A stretch of DNA of 64,000 bases, from positions 1,426,001 to 1,490,000 of the forward strand of contig NZ_QYUN01000002.1 of assembly GCF_003590875.1 (NCBI RefSeq). Reading direction: 5' to 3'. How positions within the stretch are numbered: position 1 is the first letter of the stretch; each line of letters opens with the position of its first letter. The notes beneath the pieces are model-generated. The model searched no databases and had not been told where the DNA came from. It was given only the letters and a program-made list of their open reading frames with translations. Made by a program: the position numbers and the translations under genes. Shown here in pieces: positions 17,373-26,599 of this stretch. This stretch comes from Noviherbaspirillum cavernae (GTDB lineage Bacteria > Pseudomonadota > Gammaproteobacteria > Burkholderiales > Burkholderiaceae_D).

Positions 17373-18119
17373 ATGAAACCGTCATCCCCCGCCCGACGCA
17401 CTGTGGTCACTGCCCCGGATGCGCATGCCGAACCTGAGAACACGACGGCGCCGGATGGTGCAATGGCGCCCACGCGCCGCGCCAAGGGGCGCCCGCGCGG
17501 CCCCGATCTGGCTGCCGCTGCCGTATTGCTGAACCATGCCCGGTCGGCGTTCGCGCGCCTTGGATTCGACGCCGCGAGTGCGCGCGCCATTGCCAAGACA
17601 GCAGGCGTCGACCCGGCACTGGTCGCCCATTACTACGGTTCCAAGGAGGCGCTGTGGCTGGCTGTCGTCGATCAACTCGCCAACCAGGTCAGCGCGATGG
17701 CGTCGTCCTTGACGCTATTGCGCAGCCGTACCGATCTGGATGCGCGGACGCGTGTGATGCACGCTCTGCAACTGCTGGTTCGGGAAAGCTGTCAGGAACC
17801 GGAGTGGGGCATGTTCTTTTCCAGAGCGGCAACCGAGCAGGGTGAGCGTCTCGAAGTGTTGATGCAGCGGTTGGTGCGTCCGTACCATGATGCGTTTTTG
17901 CCGCTGCTGACCGATGCGATAGAGTGCGGCGCAATCGCGCGCCAAGACCCGGAAATCCTGTACGCGCTTCTTGCCAACGCGGTGGTGATGACAATTTCCT
18001 ATCGTCATGTCCTGAAGGATTTTTCGACGCTGTCGGAGGAGCCGGAGTTGTTTGAGGCGGCGATCCTGCACAGTGTTCTCTGCATGCTGGGGCCGGACGC
18101 CGGCGCGTTGCCACGCTGA
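17373..18119 (+). CDS. TetR/AcrR-family transcriptional regulator
   Basis: A 248-aa dimeric repressor. A disordered, Pro/Ala-rich and basic N-terminal extension of about 45 residues precedes the TetR HTH (about residues 50-95), recognisable by ASARAIAKTAGVDPALVAHYYGSKEAL. The C-terminal ligand-binding region resembles the TetR_C group with LLVRESCQEPEWGMFFSRAA. The ATG at 17373 was chosen because the longer frame starting at 17271 would run through the operator. It is divergent from ndh; the shared palindrome suggests it controls ndh and itself. The inducer is unknown. Confidence 0.88.
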   Translation: MKPSSPARRTVVTAPDAHAEPENTTAPDGAMAPTRRAKGRPRGPDLAAAAVLLNHARSAFARLGFDAASARAIAKTAGVDPALVAHYYGSKEALWLAVVDQLANQVSAMASSLTLLRSRTDLDARTRVMHALQLLVRESCQEPEWGMFFSRAATEQGERLEVLMQRLVRPYHDAFLPLLTDAIECGAIARQDPEILYALLANAVVMTISYRHVLKDFSTLSEEPELFEAAILHSVLCMLGPDAGALPR

Positions 18120-18128
18120 GGATTCAGA

Positions 18129-18143
18129 CCCCTTCGGAAGGGG
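18129..18143 (+). terminator. Short GC hairpin after TetR gene
   Basis: CCCCTT and AAGGGG pair around a 3-base loop, ten bases after the TetR stop codon. No T-run follows, so intrinsic termination is possible but weakly supported. Confidence 0.35.
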
Positions 18144-18724
18144 GGCCATATGGTCGTGTCATTCGGACGTGTCATTCCCCGGCCGGGAAGTGTGCACGTC
18201 CATCCCTTTGCCATTCCCATTTCCCTCCCGCGATACCTTGTTTTAACAAGGATTAAATTCCGCAAAGCGATTACATGCTTTTGCGCAAGGTTCACGTCGC
18301 ATTTTTCTCCTACCTTTTAACTACGTCATCGCCGCTTGAACCGGCGCAACGTGACGGAATAGAGACATCGGTCGACCCCGCAAGACATTGAGGGTGACCT
18401 GTTTTATCGCGAGAAGGACGCAGTGGTGCGCCTCGACAGAGGATGTGACAAACGGTTGCACATTGCAGAACTTATATCTTGTTTCCGGTTGATACGTGTC
18501 AAAAACGCTCAAGGCCAGCTTACGTAAAGTTGAAGAGAAGATAATTTTTTGCAATGTCATCAGGCAACGCATGTGCGAGCCATGAGCGAGCCGTCTGCCG
18601 CAGAGCGCGCATTGCATCGTTCTTTTTACGAAGTCCGGCAGGCGATTGAAACCGGGCTTGTTCAATCAGTGCACATGCCATCGATCGCGCTGGCAGTCTT
18701 GCACTCATCACGTGGGGTAATCGT
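18144..18724. other. Leader/intergenic region before polysaccharide locus
   Basis: About 580 bp that should carry the promoter of the forward polysaccharide arm. The sequence is more AT-rich than its surroundings around 18,240-18,330 and 18,470-18,560, as regulatory regions often are. A TGGCAGTCTTGC at about 18,690-18,702 resembles a sigma-54 site but has the wrong spacing. A 114-codon open frame on the minus strand (18,321-18,665) has no credible start signal. No promoter can be called with confidence. Confidence 0.5.
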
Positions 18725-19895
18725 ATGCGGTTCTCGTCCAAAGCATTGCTTTATAAATGGAGTGCGCTTGTTGTCGTGCCGTGGCTTGCCGCTTGCGCGT
18801 CCACCGCACCCGGCATGCAGTTCAACAATTCCGGCACCAACTCCTCATCGCAGCAGTCCGGCGCGAACGCGGACATGGGCAATGCGGTCCTCAAGCAGAT
18901 CACGCCGCAGCTGGTGAAGGTGGAGCGCGAAGTGCGCGAGAAGCAGGTCAGCCAGGATATCAGCAGCCTGCTCGGCAAGGCGTCGGCATACAAGATCGAC
19001 AACGGCGATGTGCTGTCGATCGTCGTCTGGGATCATCCCGAATTGAGCAATAGCGCGACCATCGCCGCAGGTGGCTATGCGGGCACCGGTGCGGATGCAT
19101 CGGTGGCTGCGGCGACCTCCGGCCGGTTTCATCGTCGACAACGACGGCATGATCCAGTTTCCCTATGCCGGCACGATCAAGGTCGCGGGGCTGACGCAGG
19201 ACCAGGCGCGCAATCTGCTCGCCACCAAACTGGCCCGCTACCTCAAGCAGCCGAAGGTGACCTTGCGCGTACAGTCGTTCCGCAGCAAGCGCGTCTATGT
19301 CGATGGCGAAGTCAAGACGCCTGGCTTGCAGGCGATCAATGACATCACGATGACGCTGGTCGAGGCGATCAATCGCGCCGGCGGCGTGCTACCGGCGGGC
19401 GATCAAAGCCAGATCGTCGTCAATCGCGCCGGTACCAATTACCTGATCAATCTGCCGCAACTCGTGCAGCGCGGCGTCAACCCCGCCAACATCCTGCTCG
19501 CCGACGGTGACGTGGTGCGTGTGAGGTCGCGCGACGAAAGCAAGGTGTTCGTGTCCGGCGAAGTGGTCGCGCCGCGCGCGCTGCCGATGTACAACGGACG
19601 GCTGTCGCTCAACGAGGCGCTGGGCGAGGCGGGCGGCGTCAATCCCTTGAGCGGCGACGGCAGCCAGATCTACGTCGTGCGCAAGAGCGGGACCGACCAG
19701 GTCGTCTATCAGCTCGACGGCAGCAAGCCGGGTGCGCTGGCGATGGCGGAAGGGTTCGAACTGCATCCCAAGGACGTCGTCTACGTTGCAGCGACGCCGC
19801 TGGCGAACTGGCACCGCACCATCAGCATGATCCTGCCGGGCGCATTGTCGTCGGCGGTCGGTGCGGTCTCTCCGATCACGACGCCGGCACGCTGA
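18725..19895 (+). pseudogene. wza: Wza-type polysaccharide export lipoprotein, frameshifted
   Basis: Outer-membrane polysaccharide export protein, apparently broken by one extra base. The first reading frame starts at ATG 18725 with a lipoprotein signal (LAAC, Cys24), then the poly-export opening YKIDNGDVLSIVVWDHPEL. It loses sense after residue 132. The second frame picks up with AGFIVDNDGMIQFPYAG and runs through two SLBB-type repeats (RVYVDGEVKTPG and KVFVSGEVVAPRALP) to the stop at 19895. The whole span is 390 codons plus one base, as expected for a single insertion near 19119-19121 (TCCGGCC instead of TCGGCC). It could be a sequencing error or a true mutation that would block export. It is the first gene of the forward arm. 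Confidence 0.85.
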
Positions 19896-20044
19896 TGAGG
19901 TCGCGTCCGGCAATCGGTGTCAACAATTGCAAGATGAGGTACGTCGCATTGAAGCGCGTTCAGGCTGGTCTTTTTGCCTGCGGATGCCGCGCTGATGAGT
20001 TTGAAGACCGTTTCATGTAAGTAATAACCACGGGCAGACAATCC

Positions 20045-22300
20045 ATGATGAATCAATCCATACCCCAGTTAACCGGCCCCGCGTCCTACCGGCAGGATGA
20101 AGGAGAGATCGAGATGGCAACCTATCTCGACATCCTTTGGGAAAGCCGCTGGCTGATCGCCGGCATTGCATTCGTGATCACGCTGATCGGCGCGGCCTAT
20201 GCATTCCTGGCAAGGCCGGTGTACGAGGCGAATCTGGTGATCCATGTCGAGGAAGAAGGCCAGAAGGAGTCCAAGAACATCATCGGCGACGTGAACTCGA
20301 TGTTCAACGTCAAGACGATGGCCATGTCCGAAATGGAGCTGCTGCGCTCGCGCATGGTGGTGTCGCGCGCGGTCGATAACCTGCGGCTGTATATCAATGC
20401 GCAGCCGAAGTACTTTCCGGTGATCGGTTCATGGGTCGCGGACCACAACAATCAGTTGTCGGTTCCCGGCTTGCTGGGCTATGGCGGTTACGTGTGGGGC
20501 TCGGAGAAAATCGATGTGGCGGTGTTCAATGTGCCCGAAGCATTGCAGAACCGCGAGTTCGTGCTGACGGCGGAGGGCAACGGCCAGTTCCGCATGAGCC
20601 AGAAGGAAAGCGATCTCGAACTCAAGGGCGCGATCGGTGCGCCGCTGACGTTCGAAACGCCGCAGGGCAATATCGAACTGCGCATCGATCAATTGCAAGC
20701 GAAGGCCGGCGCGCAATTTCTGCTGACACGCACGTCCCGCCTCGGCACGATCGAGAGCATCCAGAAATCAATGACGGTTTCCGAACTGGGAGGCAAGCAG
20801 TCCGGCGTGATCGGCGTCACGATGCAAGGATCCAACCCGAAGCAGATCCACAGCGTCCTCGCGGAAATCTCGAAGGAATACATGCGGCAGAACGCTTCGC
20901 GCAAGACCGAGGAAGCCGAGAAATCGCTCGCCTATCTGAACAAGCAGCTGCCTGACCTGAAGGTGCAGCTGGAGCAGGCGGAGGCCAAGTACAACGCGTT
21001 CCGCAACGCCAACGGCACCATCGATCTGGCCGAGGAATCCAAACTGAACCTGCAGCAATCGGCTGCCGCCAAGCTGAGGAAGATGGACCTGCAGCAGAAG
21101 AAGATCGAGCTGCTTGCGCGCTACACCACCGAGCATCCGCTGGTGCAAGGCATCGATAGCCAGCTCAAGGAAATCAACGGTCAGATCAACAGCATGAACG
21201 AGCACATCAAGACGCTGCCGATGATCGAGCAGAATCTGCTGCGCCTGCAACGCGAGGTGAAGGTCAACACCGAGCTGTACACCGCGATGCTCAACACCGC
21301 GCAGCAATTGCGCCTGGTGTCGATGGGCAAGGTCAGCAACGTGCGTCTGGTCGATATGCCTCTGATGCCGGAAAAACCGGTCAAGCCGAACCGTCCGATG
21401 ATCCTCGCGCTATCCGTGCTGAGCGGCCTGTTCCTCGGCATGATGGTCGCGTTCTTCAGGAAATCGCTGCGCGCTGGTATCGATACGCCGGAGCAGGTCG
21501 AGAGCATCGCCGGCGTGCCGGTATTCGCCACCATCCCGCACAGCAAGAAGCAGAAGGAGCTGTACGAGGCGGTCAATACCCGCCAGCAGAAGGTGCCTTT
21601 GCTTGCCAGCGTCTCGTCCAACGACATCGCGGTGGAGAGCCTGCGCAATTTCCGCACCGCGCTGCAGTTCTCGCTGCCGCAGTTCAAGAACAACATCGTG
21701 CTGATCACGGGGGCCACGCCCGGCATGGGCAAGTCCTTCGTCTCCGCCAACCTCGCCGCGATCATGGCGGCGACCGGCAAGCGCGTGCTGCTGGTCGATG
21801 CCGATTTGCGCAACGGCCTGCTGCATCTGTACTTCGGTTTCGGCCGCCAGGACGGTTTGTCGGACGCGCTCGCCGGAGCGCGCCGCCTCGATCAGGTGGT
21901 GCATCGCGGTGTGATCGAGAACATGGATTTCATCTCGACCGGCACCTTGCCGCCGAATCCATCCGAACTGCTGTTGCGTCCGAACCTCGGCGCATATCTG
22001 CAGCAGCTCTCCGGCAGCTACGATCTCGTGCTGGTCGACGGACCGCCGATTCTCGCAGTGGCCGACACGATGATCATCGGCTCGCATGCGGGCGCGATCT
22101 ACATCATGACCCGCGCCGGTGTCACGACCGCCATCGAGATCAGCGAGTCGATGAAGCGCCTCGCACAGGCAGGTCTGGCGGCCAAGGGAATTCTGTTCAA
22201 CGATCTGAAACTGCGGCCGGGACGCTACGGCTATGGCTATGGATACGGCAAATACTCGCAGTCGTCCGCCGGCGACACGCCGCTCATCACGGCGTCCTGA
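20045..22300 (+). CDS. wzc: Wzc-type polysaccharide co-polymerase / tyrosine autokinase
   Basis: A 751-aa inner-membrane protein controlling chain length and export. An N-terminal Wzz domain has a transmembrane helix at about residues 36-54. A long periplasmic coiled-coil region (about 260-420) leads to a second helix near 455-475. The BY-kinase domain holds Walker A GATPGMGKS (about 556-564), Walker A' LLVDADLR and Walker B LVLVDGPP. The C-terminus carries a Tyr/Gly cluster (YGYGYGYGKY) as the autophosphorylation tail. It fits a complete proteobacterial single-chain kinase. Two adjacent ATGs (20045, 20048) are possible starts. It follows the frameshifted wza, its expected partner. Confidence 0.93.
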   Translation: MMNQSIPQLTGPASYRQDEGEIEMATYLDILWESRWLIAGIAFVITLIGAAYAFLARPVYEANLVIHVEEEGQKESKNIIGDVNSMFNVKTMAMSEMELLRSRMVVSRAVDNLRLYINAQPKYFPVIGSWVADHNNQLSVPGLLGYGGYVWGSEKIDVAVFNVPEALQNREFVLTAEGNGQFRMSQKESDLELKGAIGAPLTFETPQGNIELRIDQLQAKAGAQFLLTRTSRLGTIESIQKSMTVSELGGKQSGVIGVTMQGSNPKQIHSVLAEISKEYMRQNASRKTEEAEKSLAYLNKQLPDLKVQLEQAEAKYNAFRNANGTIDLAEESKLNLQQSAAAKLRKMDLQQKKIELLARYTTEHPLVQGIDSQLKEINGQINSMNEHIKTLPMIEQNLLRLQREVKVNTELYTAMLNTAQQLRLVSMGKVSNVRLVDMPLMPEKPVKPNRPMILALSVLSGLFLGMMVAFFRKSLRAGIDTPEQVESIAGVPVFATIPHSKKQKELYEAVNTRQQKVPLLASVSSNDIAVESLRNFRTALQFSLPQFKNNIVLITGATPGMGKSFVSANLAAIMAATGKRVLLVDADLRNGLLHLYFGFGRQDGLSDALAGARRLDQVVHRGVIENMDFISTGTLPPNPSELLLRPNLGAYLQQLSGSYDLVLVDGPPILAVADTMIIGSHAGAIYIMTRAGVTTAIEISESMKRLAQAGLAAKGILFNDLKLRPGRYGYGYGYGKYSQSSAGDTPLITAS

Positions 22301-22435
22301 ACGATGCACTTGCCCGCGCATGCCTCGTCTTGCGCGGGAGCGGAGCAGGGGCAATGCCGCAGCAGTGTGCTGATCAATGTGTGGATGCATGCGTGCGGCC
22401 GGAGAATTTCTCAACCAGGGTAGGCAAGAACAACA

Positions 22436-24082
22436 ATGTTCATCGATACACGACATGTTGAAGAAGGTTCCGTAGTCGAGACATCGGTCTGCATCATAGG
22501 CGGCGGCGTGGCAGGCATCACGCTGGCGATGGAGCTGGACAAGCAGGGCATCGACGTCGTCCTTCTTGAGAGTGGCGGATTCAATCCGGACGACGACACA
22601 CGCGATCTGTGCCGTGGCGAGGACGTGGGTGAATGGCCCTACAATTTTTCCGACGGCAGCCGCAGCCGCTTTCTGGGTGGCAGCAGCAACTGCTGGGGCG
22701 GCTGGTGCCGTCCGCTGGACCCCTGGGATTTCGAAAAGCGCGACTGGATCGCCAACAGCGGCTGGCCGTTCGGACTGGACGAGCTGCTGCCCTACTATGC
22801 GCGCACGCACAAGCTTCTCAAGCTGGGGCCGAACAACTTCGAACCGGATTTCTGGGAGCGCTCCATCGGACGGCCGGATGTGCGCCGCATGCCGCTTGTC
22901 ACCGGCAAGATCCGCGACACCATTTCGCAGTTCAGTCCGCCGGCACGCTTCGGCAAGCTCTACCGCGATGTGCTCAAACGTTCGGGCAACGTGCGCGTCT
23001 ACCTGTACGCGAATGCGACCAACATCGACACCGATACCGCCGCCCGCACGGTCACGCGCATCGAGGTGGCCACCTTGAGCGGAAGGACGATGGAGGTGTC
23101 GGCGAAGCTCTATGTGCTGGCTACTGGCGGCATCGAGAATGCGCGACTGCTGCTGGCGTCCAACAAGGTGCAGCGGTCCGGCCTCGGCAACGGCAATGAC
23201 CTGGTCGGGCGCTACTTCATGGATCATCCGCGCCTGTTCTCGGGAAATATCCGCTTCAGCAAGGAATGGTCGCGCAACAAGCTGTCGGACGTGAAGTACC
23301 ACTATCAGAATGCTGCCGTCGCAGCGTATGGCACGTGCATCGCCCACCAGTTCGCGCTGACGCCGGAGGTGCTGGCGGAAGAGGGCTTGCTGAATGCGCG
23401 CGCGTGGTTCGCGTCGATCTTCCCCGGCGAGGGCAGCGAGGGAGCGCAGGCGCTGTTCCGCTGCAAGCAGGCGCTGTTGCAGAAGGAGCAGTCCGGCTGG
23501 AGTCTCTCCCGGGACCTGCTGACCATGATGACGCATCCGCTCGATACCATCGGCTATGGTTACACGCGTCTGTACCAGCCGCGCTGGCTGATCAAGGGCG
23601 TGCAGTTCCAGCTCATTGTCGAGCCGGAGCCGGACCCGAACAGCCGCGTGATGCTGTCGCCGACGCAGATAGACCAGCTCGGCATGCCCCGTGTGCGGGT
23701 GGACTGGCGGCTCGGATCGAAGGTGAAGCGTACCTTCGACCGCACCATGGAACTGCTGGCCGAAGACATGCGCAAGAGCGGTGTGGCCGAAGTCGATCTC
23801 GATCCGCCGTTCGAGGGTCGGAACTGGCCCTCGGATCTGGAGGGGACATGGCACCACATGGGGACCACGCGAATGCACGATTCGCCGAAGCAGGGCGTGG
23901 TCGATCGCGATTGCAAGGTGCATGACATGACGAACCTGTATGTCGCCGGCAGTTCGGTTTTCCCGACGGCGGGCGCCAACTTCCCGACGATCACGCTGGC
24001 TGCGCTGGCGTTTCGCCTGTCCGAGCGCATCGGGAGGGAATTGCTCCGGGCGGATGCGGATATCTCGGTGCGGGTCGCGTAG
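22436..24082 (+). CDS. GMC-family FAD-dependent oxidoreductase
   Basis: A 548-aa flavoprotein of the glucose-methanol-choline class. The FAD motif GGGVAGITLAMELD is at residues 22-35, with E47 in VVLLESGG. FLGGSSNCWGGWC marks the flavin-contact loop. The C-terminal block has the catalytic-region HHMGTTRM, then the FAD-closing GSSVFPTAGANFPTITLAALA. There is no signal peptide, so it should be cytoplasmic. It sits between wzc and galE in the polysaccharide arm, suggesting oxidation of a sugar or sugar-lipid intermediate; this is inference, since GMC enzymes act on many alcohols. Confidence 0.82.
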   Translation: MFIDTRHVEEGSVVETSVCIIGGGVAGITLAMELDKQGIDVVLLESGGFNPDDDTRDLCRGEDVGEWPYNFSDGSRSRFLGGSSNCWGGWCRPLDPWDFEKRDWIANSGWPFGLDELLPYYARTHKLLKLGPNNFEPDFWERSIGRPDVRRMPLVTGKIRDTISQFSPPARFGKLYRDVLKRSGNVRVYLYANATNIDTDTAARTVTRIEVATLSGRTMEVSAKLYVLATGGIENARLLLASNKVQRSGLGNGNDLVGRYFMDHPRLFSGNIRFSKEWSRNKLSDVKYHYQNAAVAAYGTCIAHQFALTPEVLAEEGLLNARAWFASIFPGEGSEGAQALFRCKQALLQKEQSGWSLSRDLLTMMTHPLDTIGYGYTRLYQPRWLIKGVQFQLIVEPEPDPNSRVMLSPTQIDQLGMPRVRVDWRLGSKVKRTFDRTMELLAEDMRKSGVAEVDLDPPFEGRNWPSDLEGTWHHMGTTRMHDSPKQGVVDRDCKVHDMTNLYVAGSSVFPTAGANFPTITLAALAFRLSERIGRELLRADADISVRVA

Positions 24083-24213
24083 CCTTGCCTGCATATGCAG
24101 CGGTTTGGCTGGCAGCACATGGAATCGCTTATCATCCGATGTTTGCAGCGACGGTGCCGGACAGCGGCGCTGCCGCCGCGCGCTCCCTGCTTATGACAAC
24201 ATCGGCTCTTCAC

Positions 24214-25239
24214 ATGACAACAAACAAATCCATCCTCGTTACCGGAGCAGCTGGCTACATCGGTTCGCATACCTGCGTTGAACTGCTGAACGCCGGTTAT
24301 GCAGTCGTCGCGCTCGACAATCTGTGCAACAGCTCGCCGCAGTCGCTCAAGCGCGTCGAACGCATCACGGGAAAAGCCATCCCCTTCATCAAGGCGGATG
24401 TGCGCGACAGGCAGGCGCTGGACGCGGTGCTCAAGGCGCACCGCATCGATGCGGCCATCCACTTCGCCGGCCTGAAAGCGGTAGGCGAATCGGTCGAGCA
24501 GCCGCTCGCGTACTTCGAGAACAACGTGTCCGGCACGGTCACGCTGCTGGAGGCGCTGGGCGCGGCGGGCGTGAAGAATTTCCTGTTCAGCTCCTCGGCA
24601 ACCGTATACGGCGACCCCGAGTCGGTGCCGATTTCCGAATCGGCGCGACTGTCCGTCACCAATCCATATGGCCGCTCGAAGCTGATGGTCGAACAGATTC
24701 TGCAGGACCTCGCACGATCGGATTCGTCATGGGCCATCGGCGCACTCAGATACTTCAATCCCGTTGGTGCGCATGAAAGCGGCCTGATCGGCGAAGACCC
24801 GCGAGGCATACCGAACAACCTGATGCCCTTCATCGCGCAGGTCGCCGTGGGCCGGCGCGAGCAGCTTGCCGTTTTCGGAGACGACTATCCGACACCGGAC
24901 GGCACCGGCGTGCGCGACTACATCCATGTGGTCGATCTGGCGCGAGGCCATCTGGCGGCGCTGGCGGCGCTTTTTCGCTCCGGTGAGGGGTTCACGCTCA
25001 ACCTCGGCACCGGGCGCGGGTACAGCGTGCTGGAGATGGTGCGTGCATTCGAGGCGGCGAGCGGACGTCCTGTGCCTTATCGGGTCGTGGCGCGCCGACC
25101 GGGCGACATCGCGGTGTGCTATGCCGATCCGGCAGGTGCGCAGGAACGGCTCGGCTGGACTGCGCAAAAAGGCGTGACGGATATGTGCGCCGATCATTGG
25201 CGCTGGCAGAGCGCGAATCCGGACGGCTTCAACGAATAG
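24214..25239 (+). CDS. galE: UDP-glucose 4-epimerase
   Basis: A 341-aa extended SDR that interconverts UDP-glucose and UDP-galactose, supplying galactose units. NAD-binding GAAGYIGSHT is at residues 11-20, the Ser-rich FLFSSSATVYG near 125, and catalytic YGRSK near 150. GTGVRDYIHVVDLA near 230 is diagnostic for GalE. The start at 24214 (MTTNKSILVTG) matches the family; another ATG seven codons upstream is possible. It lies between the GMC oxidoreductase and a deacetylase gene. Confidence 0.93.
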   Translation: MTTNKSILVTGAAGYIGSHTCVELLNAGYAVVALDNLCNSSPQSLKRVERITGKAIPFIKADVRDRQALDAVLKAHRIDAAIHFAGLKAVGESVEQPLAYFENNVSGTVTLLEALGAAGVKNFLFSSSATVYGDPESVPISESARLSVTNPYGRSKLMVEQILQDLARSDSSWAIGALRYFNPVGAHESGLIGEDPRGIPNNLMPFIAQVAVGRREQLAVFGDDYPTPDGTGVRDYIHVVDLARGHLAALAALFRSGEGFTLNLGTGRGYSVLEMVRAFEAASGRPVPYRVVARRPGDIAVCYADPAGAQERLGWTAQKGVTDMCADHWRWQSANPDGFNE

Positions 25240-25358
25240 CGCGGACGCAATGGAGAGGCAGGATGCGTGCGGTGGAGCATCCTGTCATTCCCGATGACAT
25301 GGGAGATTTTACCTGTGCGTTCTCGCGTTGATGTCGGGGATTCGATGCGATGTCTTGA

Positions 25359-26186
25359 ATGAGATTGCGATTGAAATCATTGGCAAAGGACAGAGACTTG
25401 AACAACGGCATCCCCATCCTCCTGTACCACCGCATCGACGATTCATCGGTCTCGACCGCGACGCCGCCCCTGGTATTCCGGCGGCATCTCGAAATGCTCG
25501 CGGAGCGGGGATGGAGATCCTTGTCCGCGGAGGAGTTCGCGATGGCGGCGACACGCAAAGGCAGCATGCCGCAGCGCTCCTTCGTCATCACATTCGATGA
25601 TGGCTACGAGTCGGTCGCGAGTGCGGCGCTGGCGGTGTTGAAGGAATTCGATTTCAAGGCGATCTGCTTTCTCTCGACCAGGTTCCCGCGCGATCCGATG
25701 CACAATCCTGCGCAGTCCGCGAACAATGCAAACGCGCACGCCTACCTGTCATGGGAGCAGGCGCGCATGCTGCAATCGAGCGGCGTGATCGATTGTCAAT
25801 CGCACAGCCATTCGCACAGGGATTTCAGGAATTGTTCCCTGGCCGAGATTCGGCACGATCTCGCGACCTCGGTCGATATTCTTTCGCATGAACTGAATCT
25901 GCCTGCCAATCATTTCCGGCATGTCGCGTGGCCATGGGGATTGTCGACTCCCGAGTGGCGCGCCATCGCGCGCGAAACGGGTTTCCATTTTCAATACACC
26001 GTGGCGCGACAGTCCTTCCTGCCGGATGGCGCGCTGGATGAAATTCCGCGTACCTGCTTCGACGCCACCGCCTTCAAGAATTTTCAGCGGCAGCTTTGGC
26101 TGCAATCCGGACAACTGGCGCCGGTATGGAATGCCGCTTATCCGTTCGGCAGAAAGTTGTGGCAGTTGAAATCCATGTTCGGGTAA
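25359..26186 (+). CDS. Polysaccharide deacetylase (NodB-like)
   Basis: A 275-aa carbohydrate esterase 4-type enzyme. The NodB signature starts with PILLYHRI (residues 19-26), the metal/catalytic ITFDDGY is at about 77-83, and the metal-binding HSHSH near 148-152. AWPWG near 190 replaces the usual RPPYG-type motif. No signal peptide is seen, so it may act on cytoplasmic lipid-linked intermediates, or its export route is not obvious. It is one of two deacetylases in the locus, suggesting the repeat unit contains N-acetylated or O-acetylated sugars. Confidence 0.85.
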   Translation: MRLRLKSLAKDRDLNNGIPILLYHRIDDSSVSTATPPLVFRRHLEMLAERGWRSLSAEEFAMAATRKGSMPQRSFVITFDDGYESVASAALAVLKEFDFKAICFLSTRFPRDPMHNPAQSANNANAHAYLSWEQARMLQSSGVIDCQSHSHSHRDFRNCSLAEIRHDLATSVDILSHELNLPANHFRHVAWPWGLSTPEWRAIARETGFHFQYTVARQSFLPDGALDEIPRTCFDATAFKNFQRQLWLQSGQLAPVWNAAYPFGRKLWQLKSMFG

Positions 26187-26599
26187 TTCGTCCGGCCACG
26201 CACTTATATTATAGCGGGGAATAGATAAGGAGCATCGTCATGGCGATGCTTCTGCTCGGCATGCGCCTGCATGTATTTCCTTCGCGATATTTCTCCTCTG
26301 CATCAATACGGCGTTTGTTGTTTCAATGCGCATCGATACGTCGGATTCCGATTTCGCTGAAGCACACGCAGCTCCATTTCCACGCTGCAATTTTCCCTTC
26401 CTCTCTTGCTTGAAACGCATTCCACCCCGCCATCTTTGATTGCGGCAATGACAAATTTATTGTCGTAATTTTCCCAAAAGAAGCATTTTTTCGTTTTTTT
26501 CCGGAACCATTTTCTGGATGGAAAACTCTGACTGTGCACTTGCTTATGAGAATTGTTGAGCACTGTCAATTGAGCACCATCAACTTAAAGGAAAACGGT
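26187..26599. other. Intergenic region before first GH16 gene
   Basis: About 410 bp, AT-rich after 26,430. A hairpin AGCATCG/CGATGCT lies at 26,231-26,250. A 57-codon frame starts at ATG 26240 after AAGGAG, but its composition is unlike a protein. The last 100 bases (from about 26,500) resemble the leader of the third GH16 gene (GATGGAAAACTCTGA versus GATGGAAAAGCTCTGA), so this is probably a conserved promoter/leader. Confidence 0.5.

Noticed and set aside
18321..18665. 114-codon minus-strand frame in the region before wza
   Set aside because: No ribosome site, no recognisable domain, and AT-rich regulatory-like DNA.
18690..18702. Sigma-54-like TGGCAGTCTTGC before the polysaccharide locus
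   Set aside because: The GG and GC elements are three bases too close for a -24/-12 promoter.
21410..24118. 902-codon open frame on the minus strand
   Set aside because: It is antisense to wzc and the GMC gene, both with full motifs. Its Arg/His/Gln-rich composition is that of a shadow frame in GC-rich DNA.
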